A stretch of DNA of 32,546 nt from the NCBI GenBank assembly GCA_021740125.1, contig JAIPAJ010000020.1, positions 1 through 32,546 on the forward strand, written 5' to 3'. Positions 25,464-32,546 of the stretch are shown one piece after another (the first letter of the stretch is position 1; each line of letters begins with the position of its first letter). The notes under the pieces were generated by a model that had not been told where the DNA came from, ran no database searches, and saw nothing but the letters and a program-made list of their open reading frames with translations. Origin of the DNA: Leadbetterella sp. (lineage in GTDB: Bacteria; Bacteroidota; Bacteroidia; Cytophagales; Spirosomataceae). The position numbers and the translations under genes are program-made.

Positions 25464-26921
25464 ATGAAAAATAAAAGTTTGATATTCCTGGGCGTGTTTT
25501 GCTTGAGTATTTTCTCTTGCACCGACGGTTTTGACGAAATGAACACCGACCCCAACAACCCAACAAACATCAGCCCGCAGTATTTATTACCCTTTGCTAT
25601 CGAAAGGACAGTGGACCGCTACTGGGGTGGCAATGCCCGTTTTGAAAGATTAAATATTGACGGAGCTATGCTATGGGTACAACAGCTATCTCGTAATATT
25701 TACTCCAACGAAGGTGACAATTATGGTATTACTCCAACTTTTTACAACAATACTTGGAAGTCTTTCTACACTGACGGACTTGTAAATTTCCAAAGAATAG
25801 TTGAGCAGTCTAAAGCAGATGGAAATCTTCCAAACACCAATTATGAAGGTATAGCATTGGTAATGCGATCTTGGACGTTTTCACTTTTGACAGACCTTTA
25901 TGGACCAATTCCTTATAAAGAAGCCATAAAAGGTTCGGCATCTGAGCCTGTTTATAATCCTTCTTTTGATAGCATGGATGTGGTTTATTCTGGCCTTTTG
26001 GCAGATTTGAAAGAAGCGAATGAAAAACTAAAAGTAGGTGGACCAGCAGTTTCTGGAGATATTCTTTACAATGGAGACATTTTGAAATGGAAGAAATTTG
26101 CAAATTCATTGAGAGTAAGATTGGCCAATAGACAAGCCGCCAAAAAGTCAGCAGAATCTAAAGCAATTTTAGCAGAAATTCTTGGAAATGCCTCTACTTA
26201 CCCAATTTTCACTTCTAATGATGACAATGCTGTTTTGAAAAACACGGATTCTCGTCCCTCAAACAACGAATTCAACGAGGTAATGATTGTAGGTGGAAGA
26301 ACAGACTGGAACTTAAGTAAGACTATTGTGGATAAACTATTGGCTTTAAAAGACACCAGATTAGCCGTATTCGGTACGCCTGTTAAAGGCATTTACGAAG
26401 GAATTCCAAACGGTTTGCCAGATGCTATCGCCACCACTTATTTGAGTTCTGCAGCTACTTTGGGCAACTATTTTACCAAAGCAAGTGCTCCAAGTGTATT
26501 GATGACTTTCAGCGAACTTCAATTAGACTTAGCAGAAGCAGCTATCGATGGAGACATAACAGGTAATGCTGATGAATACTTTAAAAAAGGTATTAACGCA
26601 TCCTTTACTCAGTTTGGAGCTACGATCCCTACCGATTATTTCACGACGGTTGGAGCGGTGAGCAAAGAAAAAATACTAGATCAAAAATGGATCGCATTGT
26701 TTGGACAAGGCGTAGAAGCTTGGACAGAATATCGAAGAACTGGCTATCCAGTGCTGCCAGCCAAAGATCCAAGAGCGGTTTTTGAAAATAACGGAGTTAT
26801 TCCAACACGTTTGCCTTACCCTACAACAGAATATTCATTAAACAAAACCAAATTGGACGCAGGCATAAGCTTGATTGGTAAAGATGATATGCAAGCAAAA
26901 CTTTGGTGGTCAGAAAAATAA
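25464..26921 (+). CDS. SusD/RagB-family outer membrane lipoprotein
   Basis: This 485-residue surface lipoprotein forms the lid of the SusC transporter and binds the substrate. The signal ends in the lipobox FSC with Cys19 as the anchor. The start of the mature protein, DGFDEMNTDPNNPT, is characteristic of the SusD-like group with an N-terminal 'D.Np..' segment, and the helical TPR-like core includes the SWTFSLLTDLYGPIPYKEA motif (around residues 136-154). The C-terminal part contains the typical KWIALFGQGVEAWTEYRRTGYP segment pattern. The gene is placed directly between susC and a small lipoprotein gene, as expected. Confidence 0.94.
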   Translation: MKNKSLIFLGVFCLSIFSCTDGFDEMNTDPNNPTNISPQYLLPFAIERTVDRYWGGNARFERLNIDGAMLWVQQLSRNIYSNEGDNYGITPTFYNNTWKSFYTDGLVNFQRIVEQSKADGNLPNTNYEGIALVMRSWTFSLLTDLYGPIPYKEAIKGSASEPVYNPSFDSMDVVYSGLLADLKEANEKLKVGGPAVSGDILYNGDILKWKKFANSLRVRLANRQAAKKSAESKAILAEILGNASTYPIFTSNDDNAVLKNTDSRPSNNEFNEVMIVGGRTDWNLSKTIVDKLLALKDTRLAVFGTPVKGIYEGIPNGLPDAIATTYLSSAATLGNYFTKASAPSVLMTFSELQLDLAEAAIDGDITGNADEYFKKGINASFTQFGATIPTDYFTTVGAVSKEKILDQKWIALFGQGVEAWTEYRRTGYPVLPAKDPRAVFENNGVIPTRLPYPTTEYSLNKTKLDAGISLIGKDDMQAKLWWSEK

Positions 26922-26933
26922 ACAAATAAAATC

Positions 26934-27407
26934 ATGAAGAAATTAATAAATATATACATAATAGCACTTTTGGGGGCGGGTTTCGCTTCATGTGAAAAAG
27001 CAGATCCTTTTGTAGCTAGGGTAGTGTCACCAGTACTTTTATTGGTACAAGGTAGTGATGGTGTTCTTTCAAACGGAATGACCACCGAACCAACAGTTCC
27101 TTCTTTAATAGCTGGAGATGCAAGTGTGGCTTTAAAAGTTTTAGAATTGGACAAAACTGGAATTCTTGACTACAAAGTTGGCATAGATTCTTTGCCGGTT
27201 TCAGGAGTAAAAATCACTTTCAAGCTTCGTACAGGAGCTGTATTGAAGGAAGTTTCAACTGACAGCAAAGGAATTGCTACGTTGAGCACTACTTGGGCAT
27301 CTTTAGGCATAACTGCTCCTAAAGCAGGGTCATCAGTTAAACTAACAGCAACCGGCATTTATAAGGATATCACTTTTTCTAAATATTTCATAATCAGCGG
27401 TAAATAA
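26934..27407 (+). CDS. Small lipoprotein with an Ig-like domain, third gene of the susCD operon
   Basis: This 157-residue protein has a lipobox ASC (Cys20) and a beta-rich mature domain. Residues 85-155 read like a bacterial Ig-like (Big_1-type) domain: VSGVKITFKL, then a turn with DSKGIATLSTTW, then VKLTATGIY. Such lipoproteins often sit where SusE/SusF-like accessory binding proteins sit in polysaccharide loci. It starts 12 bases after the susD stop and ends 21 bases before the aminotransferase. A role in surface binding of the substrate is inferred from position only. Confidence 0.82.
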   Translation: MKKLINIYIIALLGAGFASCEKADPFVARVVSPVLLLVQGSDGVLSNGMTTEPTVPSLIAGDASVALKVLELDKTGILDYKVGIDSLPVSGVKITFKLRTGAVLKEVSTDSKGIATLSTTWASLGITAPKAGSSVKLTATGIYKDITFSKYFIISGK

Positions 27408-27428
27408 TAAACTTTAAATATCAAAACA

Positions 27429-28604
27429 ATGATGAACAGACGTAATTTATTAAAAAATGGATTGTTAACTTTGGGTGGATTGGGTATAGCCCCGCACCTT
27501 ATGCAGGGGGCATTTGCGGCCACCACATTGAAGGTTGACGCCAAAAATAGACTTATCTATAGCCCTTTTATGCGTGAGCATTTTCTTGATGAATCTCTTA
27601 CCCCTCCTATAATAAAAGCCAAACTAAATGCCAACGAAAACCCATACGGACCTCCTATGAGTGCTCAAAATGCCATAAAGGAGTCCGTAGCGGGAGGCAA
27701 TCGTTATGCATGGAAAGAAATGTCAGACTTGGTTTCGAAAATCTCTAAAAAAGAAGGTGTTCCAGTGGATCATATCATGATGGGACCTGGTTCTTCGGAT
27801 TTATTAGAAAAAGTAGCCATTGTGCTGTTTATGAATGGTGGAAACATCGTTTCTGCTGACCCAACTTACATGTCACTCATCAGGGTGGCAGAATCGGTAG
27901 GGGCAACATGGAAAGCTGTACCATGTAAAAAAGACTGGTCACATGACCTCAAAGCCATGGAGGCGGCAATAGACAAAGATACCAAATTGGTTTATATCTG
28001 TAACCCAAATAACCCAACGGGTAGTCTGACTTCAGGAAAAGAATTGATTGACTTCTGTTCAAGAGTATCTGAAAAAGTGCCGATATTTATTGATGAGGCT
28101 TACTTGGAATTGGCCGCTGGTCAGACAGAATCGATGGTTTCATTGTTGAGCCAAAAGAAAAATGTAATCATCGCTCGTACATTCTCAAAAGTTATGGGCA
28201 TGGCAGGTATCAGAGTAGGTTACGTTGCAGCTTTACCAAGTTTCTTGGACTCTATCAACAAAATCACTAGAGGCGGAATGGGTATTTCATTAACATCTAT
28301 TTTGGGTGCTACTGCTGCTATTGAGGACAAAGAATTCCAAGACATGAGTATCAAACTCAATGCCGAAGCCAAAGAATATGTGTATGGTGAACTTACTAAA
28401 ATGGGTTATTCATACATACCATCTTATACCAATTTCATCCTTTTCCCAATAAAAATGAACGGAAAAGAAATGCTCAAAAAGATGGCTGATAAAGGTATAG
28501 GTGTCCGTTCATTTGACATCCAAAACCAAACCTACTGCAGAGTTAGTATTGGTACTATGGAGGAAATGAAGATGTTCACTAAAGGATTTGCTGAATTGAG
28601 TTAA
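27429..28604 (+). CDS. Tat-exported PLP-dependent aminotransferase, HisC-like fold
   Basis: This 391-residue fold-type I aminotransferase resembles histidinol-phosphate aminotransferase. PLP-site elements are intact: LNANENPYGPP (66-76), the N-x-N-N-P-T-G motif (192-198), Asp222 and Tyr225 in IDEAYLEL, the Schiff-base Lys254 in TFSKVMGMAG, Arg262, and a late Arg in YCRVSIGT for the substrate carboxylate. The N-terminus has a twin-arginine signal (NRRNLLK, then a hydrophobic GLLTLGGLGI stretch, cleavage near Ala29-Ala30), so the folded, cofactor-loaded enzyme is predicted to go to the periplasm. It is last in the susC-susD-lipoprotein operon. True HisC is cytoplasmic and lies with his genes, which are absent here; the substrate is therefore unknown. 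Confidence 0.9.
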   Translation: MMNRRNLLKNGLLTLGGLGIAPHLMQGAFAATTLKVDAKNRLIYSPFMREHFLDESLTPPIIKAKLNANENPYGPPMSAQNAIKESVAGGNRYAWKEMSDLVSKISKKEGVPVDHIMMGPGSSDLLEKVAIVLFMNGGNIVSADPTYMSLIRVAESVGATWKAVPCKKDWSHDLKAMEAAIDKDTKLVYICNPNNPTGSLTSGKELIDFCSRVSEKVPIFIDEAYLELAAGQTESMVSLLSQKKNVIIARTFSKVMGMAGIRVGYVAALPSFLDSINKITRGGMGISLTSILGATAAIEDKEFQDMSIKLNAEAKEYVYGELTKMGYSYIPSYTNFILFPIKMNGKEMLKKMADKGIGVRSFDIQNQTYCRVSIGTMEEMKMFTKGFAELS

Positions 28605-28626
28605 CCCTATCTTATAAAATAAATAT

Positions 28627-28659
28627 TCGAGCTGTGACTTTTGTTGCAGCTCGATTTTT
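28627..28659 (+). terminator. Rho-independent terminator closing the susC operon
   Basis: An 8-bp stem (28627-28634 with 28647-28654, extended by one G-T pair) is followed by five T residues. It lies 22 bases after the aminotransferase stop and overlaps no coding sequence if the AEC gene starts at 28686. Confidence 0.88.
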
Positions 28660-28685
28660 CAACAACACTCTTAAGACTTTCAGTG

Positions 28686-29792
28686 ATGAATGAGGCATTA
28701 CAAAAATCTCTAACACTTATTTTACTTATTTTGCTGGGTATTTTCTTAAAAGCAAAATATAAAAACAATGACATGGTGGGCGGCATCAAAGAAATGGTGC
28801 TTACAGTGGCCTTACCTTCTACCATCTTTATAGCTTTGATGAAAATTCCGCTGGATTCCACCCTCGCAATGGTGCCATTGATTACGGTTGTTTTTAACTT
28901 TTTCCTGTATTTTATTATACCGCCAGTTTTAGGCTTTTTCAATATCGACAAAAACTCGGCTAAGGGTCGTACCATCAAAATGCTCTTGCCTTCTCTTGCT
29001 CCAGGGCTATCTTGCTTTCCGTTTGTTGCGGAGTTTTTAGGTGAAAAAAGCCTCGCCATAGCCGCTATGGCCGATGTTGGCAACAAATTCTTTGTCCTTA
29101 TTTTCCTTTACATCATAGCCCTCAACATGTTTTTGGAACTAAATAAAAACGAAAATGCCAATGCTTGGACAAAAATAAAAAGCTTGCTTTTGAGCATGGT
29201 AAAAGAGCCTATCAACTCTATCATGATTGTGGCCATTTTGCTTTTGATCTTTGATGTGAGTTACAAAACCCTCCCAACGTTGGTCACTGATATTTTTGAT
29301 AAAACCAGTGCCATGATGACGCCCCTCATTTTACTATTCATTGGATTAGCCGTTCAACTCAAACAAAGCAAAAAACGCATTATAGTATCCCTATTATTTT
29401 TTAGAGCAGGCATAAGTATTCTATTCAGTGCATTATTGGTGGCAATCTTGGGCATACATGACCCCAACCTTATGCTTCTGGCCTTGGTTGTACCCTTAAG
29501 TTCAGCTAGTTTTTGGCCATTTGCACATATATCAGCATTTAACTTAAAAGAAGATAGACTTGAAATAGCAAAAGAAAAAAGAACCTTCAATATGGAATTT
29601 GCAGTACTGATTCTAGCATTTTCTTTGCCATTTTCGTCAGGCTTGATACTTGGAATTTTATCATTCGGGACTTTCTTTGCCAACAACCTCACTATGATCT
29701 ACATGGGAATATTAATGATTGCCATAGCGGTCATTCCTATATTCATCAGCAAACTTTCACTTCGCTTCTCAAATACAATAGCTAAAAACTGA
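28686..29792 (+). CDS. AEC-family permease (auxin efflux carrier superfamily)
   Basis: The ATG at 28686 gives a 368-residue inner-membrane protein with about ten transmembrane helices in two halves. A start at the upstream TTG (28641) would lie inside the terminator hairpin and is rejected. The first helix pair and the ALPSTIFIALMKIP segment near residue 40 match the AEC pattern, where a conserved Pro lies in the second helix; a mirrored PLSSASFWPFAH motif occurs in the second half. AEC proteins carry organic acids or amino-acid-derived anions, usually outward. It follows the aminotransferase operon but is separated by a terminator, so the link is weak. It has its own terminator. Confidence 0.8.
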   Translation: MNEALQKSLTLILLILLGIFLKAKYKNNDMVGGIKEMVLTVALPSTIFIALMKIPLDSTLAMVPLITVVFNFFLYFIIPPVLGFFNIDKNSAKGRTIKMLLPSLAPGLSCFPFVAEFLGEKSLAIAAMADVGNKFFVLIFLYIIALNMFLELNKNENANAWTKIKSLLLSMVKEPINSIMIVAILLLIFDVSYKTLPTLVTDIFDKTSAMMTPLILLFIGLAVQLKQSKKRIIVSLLFFRAGISILFSALLVAILGIHDPNLMLLALVVPLSSASFWPFAHISAFNLKEDRLEIAKEKRTFNMEFAVLILAFSLPFSSGLILGILSFGTFFANNLTMIYMGILMIAIAVIPIFISKLSLRFSNTIAKN

Positions 29793-29801
29793 AATCAAAT
29801 T

Positions 29802-29834
29802 GGGTTTCTGAATTCATTTCTGGAAACCCTTTTT
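29802..29834 (+). terminator. Rho-independent terminator after the AEC gene
   Basis: GGGTTTC (29802-29808) pairs perfectly with GAAACCC (29823-29829), extended inward by two G-T pairs, and is followed by five T residues. It begins nine bases after the AEC stop codon. Confidence 0.85.
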
Positions 29835-29953
29835 GTTTCTAAAACCAAATTTTTAATTCACACAAAATATAAACATTCTCATAATCAATTTGATATAACC
29901 CAAAAGTCTGAACATTCGGCCTGATTATTGGCATAAAACAAATAGCTAAGAAT

Positions 29954-29961
29954 TAATTTTG
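29954..29961 (+). promoter_or_regulatory. -7 promoter element for the MFS transporter gene
   Basis: TAATTTTG matches TAnnTTTG, 24 bases before the chosen ATG at 29986. A partial -33 match (TTG at 29928-29930) lies somewhat far away. Confidence 0.45.
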
Positions 29962-29985
29962 AGTACAATTTAGCATTTGAAAACC

Positions 29986-31170
29986 ATGACCATAGCAAGT
30001 CAGCAATTAGACAGAGGTTTAGCCACCAACATAGAGTCCACTAGGTCAAGAATTAGATGGGCGGTGTCAGCATTTTATTTCTTCCAAGGTTTATGTTTTG
30101 CATCGTGGGCAAGCCGAATTCCGGATATCAAAACTGCCTTGCAACTCTCCGATGGGGCTATGGGTTCAATTCTTTTCGCCCTTCCTGCAGGACAAATGCT
30201 CACTATGCCTTTTTCGGGTTATTTAGCTGGAAAATATGGTAGCAAAAAAATCATGTATTTTGGTCCACCATTATACGCTCTGGCCATGATTGCACTGGCA
30301 TTGGCCAACAGTCCATTTCAGTTGGCTCTTGCATTATTTTTCTTTGGGATTTCAGGAAACTTAAGCAACATTTCTATTAACACACAGGCCATAACGGCCG
30401 AGAAAATGTATCGCCGCCCAATAATGGCGTCATTTCATGGCTCATGGAGCTTGGCAGGATTTGCAGGAGCTCTCATCGGGCTTTTAATGGGCGTATTGCT
30501 GGTTTCACCTTTATTTCATTTCATTATTGTTGCAGCCATATCCATTGGAGCCACATTTCTTAATTCACAATATCTTTTAGAAGAAGTGAGCGTTCGACAT
30601 GAAAAGACGAAATTGTTTCCTAAACCCGACCGGTTTATACTTTCATTAGGCGTAATCGGTTTCTTTGCGATGTCTTGTGAAGGAGCCATGTTTGACTGGA
30701 GCGGGGTATATTTTAAAGACATCATAGGAGCAACAGGCGGCTGGGTGACCTTAGGTTATGCAAGTTTTATGGTGATGATGACTACTGGTAGATTTTTTGG
30801 AAACAAACTCACGGCACAGTTTGGAAAGAAAAAAATGATGCAAATCAATGGGTATATGATAGCCGTGGGTTTATTGATAGCCGTTATTTTCCCCTATATT
30901 CCTACCGCAGTTTTTGGATTTTTATTGGTTGGTTTTGGTATATCTACAAACATCCCAACTGTATTTAGTTTAGCCGGAACGCATAAAAACATGTCTGCCA
31001 GCACAGCCCTCGCCTCCATATCGAGCATCAGCTACCTCGGTTTTCTTTTAGGCCCACCCATGATTGGCTACGTTTCCGAAGTCTTCAATCTCCGTATTTC
31101 TTATTTACTTATTGCAGTTTTTGGTTTGATGATTAGTGTGTTAGTGACAAGGATTAAGGCGATTAGGTGA
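29986..31170 (+). CDS. Major facilitator superfamily transporter, YbjJ-like
   Basis: This 394-residue protein has twelve predicted membrane helices. The ATG at 29986 is preferred over the in-frame TTG at 29977. The first helix and loop carry the pattern FFQGLCFASWASRIPDI and then LPAGQMLTMPFSGYLAGKYGSKK (approximate positions 30-85), which resembles the YbjJ group of MFS proteins; the loop between helices 2 and 3 has the usual G-x-x-x-x-K-Y-G motif, and SFHGSWSLAGFAGAL in helix 5 is also group-typical. Substrate is unknown. It is a single gene with its own promoter, convergent with the Lrp gene. Confidence 0.85.
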   Translation: MTIASQQLDRGLATNIESTRSRIRWAVSAFYFFQGLCFASWASRIPDIKTALQLSDGAMGSILFALPAGQMLTMPFSGYLAGKYGSKKIMYFGPPLYALAMIALALANSPFQLALALFFFGISGNLSNISINTQAITAEKMYRRPIMASFHGSWSLAGFAGALIGLLMGVLLVSPLFHFIIVAAISIGATFLNSQYLLEEVSVRHEKTKLFPKPDRFILSLGVIGFFAMSCEGAMFDWSGVYFKDIIGATGGWVTLGYASFMVMMTTGRFFGNKLTAQFGKKKMMQINGYMIAVGLLIAVIFPYIPTAVFGFLLVGFGISTNIPTVFSLAGTHKNMSASTALASISSISYLGFLLGPPMIGYVSEVFNLRISYLLIAVFGLMISVLVTRIKAIR

Positions 31171-31315
31171 ATCAACTCAAATGGATAATCTTATCAATTC
31201 TAGCCAATAAGCTTAGTTTTTTGACTAAAAAATGTGGATTGAAATCTTTAGATAGAATCAAATTTCTTATGTTAACATTTAATTTAAAAGGTCCCTTCAA
31301 TAACATTTACCCCCA

Positions 31316-31777
31316 TCAAATATAATACTCCGAACTATGCTTAATTTCCTTCAATACAAAAGTGCTATTCAGGACACCAATATTTTCTATTTTTGAGAGT
31401 TTGTATTTGATAAAATCGTGGTATTCTTCGAGGCTATTTACATGGATTTTCAACACAAAATCAACTTGGCCGGCAAGGTGATAACATTCTTGTACTTCTT
31501 CTAATTTCTGAATTTCCTGCTCAAAATTTTCAATAAAAGCCTCATTGTGGTATCGCATCGAAACCTGACAAATGGACGTTACAGACTTATTAATTAGGTC
31601 TTTATCTAAAATAGCCACGTATTTTTTTATAAATCCCAATCCCTCCAACCGCCTGATGCGATCATAAATCGGTGAAGGAGTAAGCTTCAGTTGGCCTGCT
31701 ATTTCCTTTGCCGTTTTTTTGGCGTCTTTTTGTAAAATCCTAAGGATAATTTTATCGGTTTCGTCCAATTGCTCCAT
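31316..31777 (-). CDS. Lrp/AsnC-family transcriptional regulator
   Basis: This 153-residue protein has the standard two-domain layout: an N-terminal helix-turn-helix (about residues 6-50, with LDETDKIILRILQ and TPSPIYDRIRRLE as the recognition helix) and a C-terminal RAM ligand-binding domain (about 65-145) with the GQVDFVLKIHV core. Such proteins form octamers that bind DNA in response to amino acids. It is transcribed away from the threonine dehydrogenase gene on the other strand, which fits a local regulator of amino-acid breakdown; Lrp controls tdh in Escherichia coli as established knowledge. Autoregulation is common, and a palindrome lies 36 bases before its start codon. Confidence 0.93.
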   Translation of the reverse strand: MEQLDETDKIILRILQKDAKKTAKEIAGQLKLTPSPIYDRIRRLEGLGFIKKYVAILDKDLINKSVTSICQVSMRYHNEAFIENFEQEIQKLEEVQECYHLAGQVDFVLKIHVNSLEEYHDFIKYKLSKIENIGVLNSTFVLKEIKHSSEYYI

Positions 31778-31812
31778 AATGCACTAAAATTTATTTCATA
31801 CAAAGTATAAAT

Positions 31813-31822
31813 ATAGTACTAT
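31813..31822. promoter_or_regulatory. Palindrome in the lrp-tdh divergent region, possible Lrp operator
   Basis: ATAGTACTAT is a perfect 10-base palindrome in the 178-base gap between the divergent Lrp and dehydrogenase genes. Lrp-family sites are AT-rich imperfect palindromes, so this is a candidate, but a 10-base palindrome in AT-rich DNA can occur by chance. Confidence 0.35.
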
Positions 31823-31907
31823 TTAGTAAAAAACACTATTAAAGTAGGCATAATAAACTATTTTTACTGATTTATAAGACAATCAACCAACATAATGTTT
31901 CATATAA

Positions 31908-31915
31908 TACTTTTG
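31908..31915 (+). promoter_or_regulatory. -7 promoter element for the threonine dehydrogenase gene
   Basis: TACTTTTG is a perfect TAnnTTTG match 40 bases before the TTG start codon at 31956. No clear -33 TTTG was found. Confidence 0.45.
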
Positions 31916-31955
31916 TAAGTAAATATTACTTTTCAAAATTACACTTCATCAAACT

Positions 31956-32546
31956 TTGAAAACGACCAAGGTTTTAGTAGTAGGAGCCAACGGACAGCTT
32001 GGGTCAGTTTTGACACAAGCTCTTCAAACTAAATACGGCAGCGAGCAAGTTATCGCCACAGATTTATTTCAAAAACCAGAATTTGATGGCTATTTTGAAA
32101 TTTTAGACGGCACAAATTTTAATCAGCTACACGAAATTGTGGTTCGACATGGGATCACGCAAATCTATCATTTGGCGGCCATTCTTTCGGCCAATGGAGA
32201 AAAAGACCCGCTTCGCACTTGGGATATAAACATGAAAGCCTTACTCAATGTCTTGGAAGTAGGCAGAATTGAAAAATTAGACAAAATATTTTACCCAAGT
32301 TCCATCGCCGTTTTTGGTAATTCGGCTCCTAAAGGTATTTGTCCACAGGAAACTTTCTTAGACCCAAGTACCGTTTACGGCATCAGCAAAGCAACAGGCG
32401 AAAATTGGGCAAATTATTATTTCAATCGTTATGGTTTAGATGTACGTTCGTTGCGTTATCCTGGGGTTATTGGCTATCAATCTTTGCCAGGTGGCGGTAC
32501 GACCGACTACGCCATTGATATTTTTCACAAAGCAGTTTGTGAGGAG
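31956..32546 (+). CDS. L-threonine 3-dehydrogenase, SDR/epimerase type, cut by the window end
   Basis: The first 197 codons are present and the gene runs off the right edge. No ATG occurs in frame upstream, so TTG at 31956 is the start; it places the Rossmann strand KVLVVGANGQLG (residues 5-16) at the usual distance from the N-terminus. The NAD-binding GANGQLG, the active-site Ser region FYPSSIAVFG, the catalytic pair in TVYGISKATGE (Tyr and Lys) and the segment LPGGGTTDYA are all visible; the last is characteristic of bacterial SDR-type threonine dehydrogenases rather than of UDP-sugar epimerases. The reaction is threonine plus NAD to 2-amino-3-ketobutyrate. The neighbouring divergent Lrp-family gene supports an amino-acid catabolic role. 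Confidence 0.88.
   Translation, partial: MKTTKVLVVGANGQLGSVLTQALQTKYGSEQVIATDLFQKPEFDGYFEILDGTNFNQLHEIVVRHGITQIYHLAAILSANGEKDPLRTWDINMKALLNVLEVGRIEKLDKIFYPSSIAVFGNSAPKGICPQETFLDPSTVYGISKATGENWANYYFNRYGLDVRSLRYPGVIGYQSLPGGGTTDYAIDIFHKAVCEE

Noticed and set aside
28641-28685. TTG start extending the AEC permease
   Set aside because: The added codons fall within the terminator hairpin of the preceding operon and do not resemble the family N-terminus.
31171-31315. Bidirectional terminator between the MFS and Lrp genes
   Set aside because: Only a 5-bp T/A-rich stem (TTAGT with ACTAA) is present; too weak to call.
1-32546. CRISPR arrays, insertion sequences, tRNA or rRNA genes
   Set aside because: No regularly spaced repeats, transposase motifs, terminal inverted repeats with target duplications, or tRNA/rRNA signatures were seen.

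Overview
The window reads as chromosomal DNA of a gliding-type Bacteroidota, most probably a member of the Cytophagales. Three things point there: genes found essentially only in that phylum (gldB, porU, porV, a SusC/SusD pair); low-GC DNA without Shine-Dalgarno sequences before the start codons; and several copies of the Bacteroidota -7 promoter element TAnnTTTG a short distance before start codons. No transposase, integrase, phage gene, CRISPR array, tRNA or rRNA was recognised, so this is mostly ordinary core genome plus one nutrient-uptake locus.

Layout. Positions 100-3915 hold a tight run of gldB, an MsbA-type ABC half-transporter, a Fur-family regulator and the ribosome-assembly GTPase engB. 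A ROK-family kinase (3960-4868) ends at a strong terminator and is followed by tadA, a 40-residue membrane peptide and a Mn-type superoxide dismutase. Positions 6585-9415 are a tryptophan-regulated unit: promoter, a 19-residue leader peptide with two adjacent Trp codons, an attenuator with alternative hairpins, trpE, a DUF3052-like gene and trpG. Two small minus-strand genes follow (a YhhN-like membrane protein and a lipoprotein), then a SprT-like zinc protein.

Positions 11335-15888 encode PorU and PorV of the type IX secretion system, which deliver and anchor secreted proteins at the cell surface. After a terminator come prmA and a 1578-residue exported beta-rich protein of unknown function (16792-21528). 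A 735-base intergenic region then opens a SusC-SusD-lipoprotein-aminotransferase operon (22264-28604) closed by a terminator. The last 240 bases before susC carry mutually exclusive long-range pairings that look like a structured regulatory RNA, and the aminotransferase carries a twin-arginine export signal, which is unusual for a PLP enzyme.

The right end has two inner-membrane transporters (AEC and MFS families), an Lrp/AsnC regulator on the minus strand, and, divergent from it, the start of an SDR-type threonine dehydrogenase cut by the window edge. The most interesting items are the classical ribosome-mediated trp attenuator on an apparently leaderless transcript, the structured leader of susC, and the Tat-exported HisC-like aminotransferase coupled to a SusCD importer.
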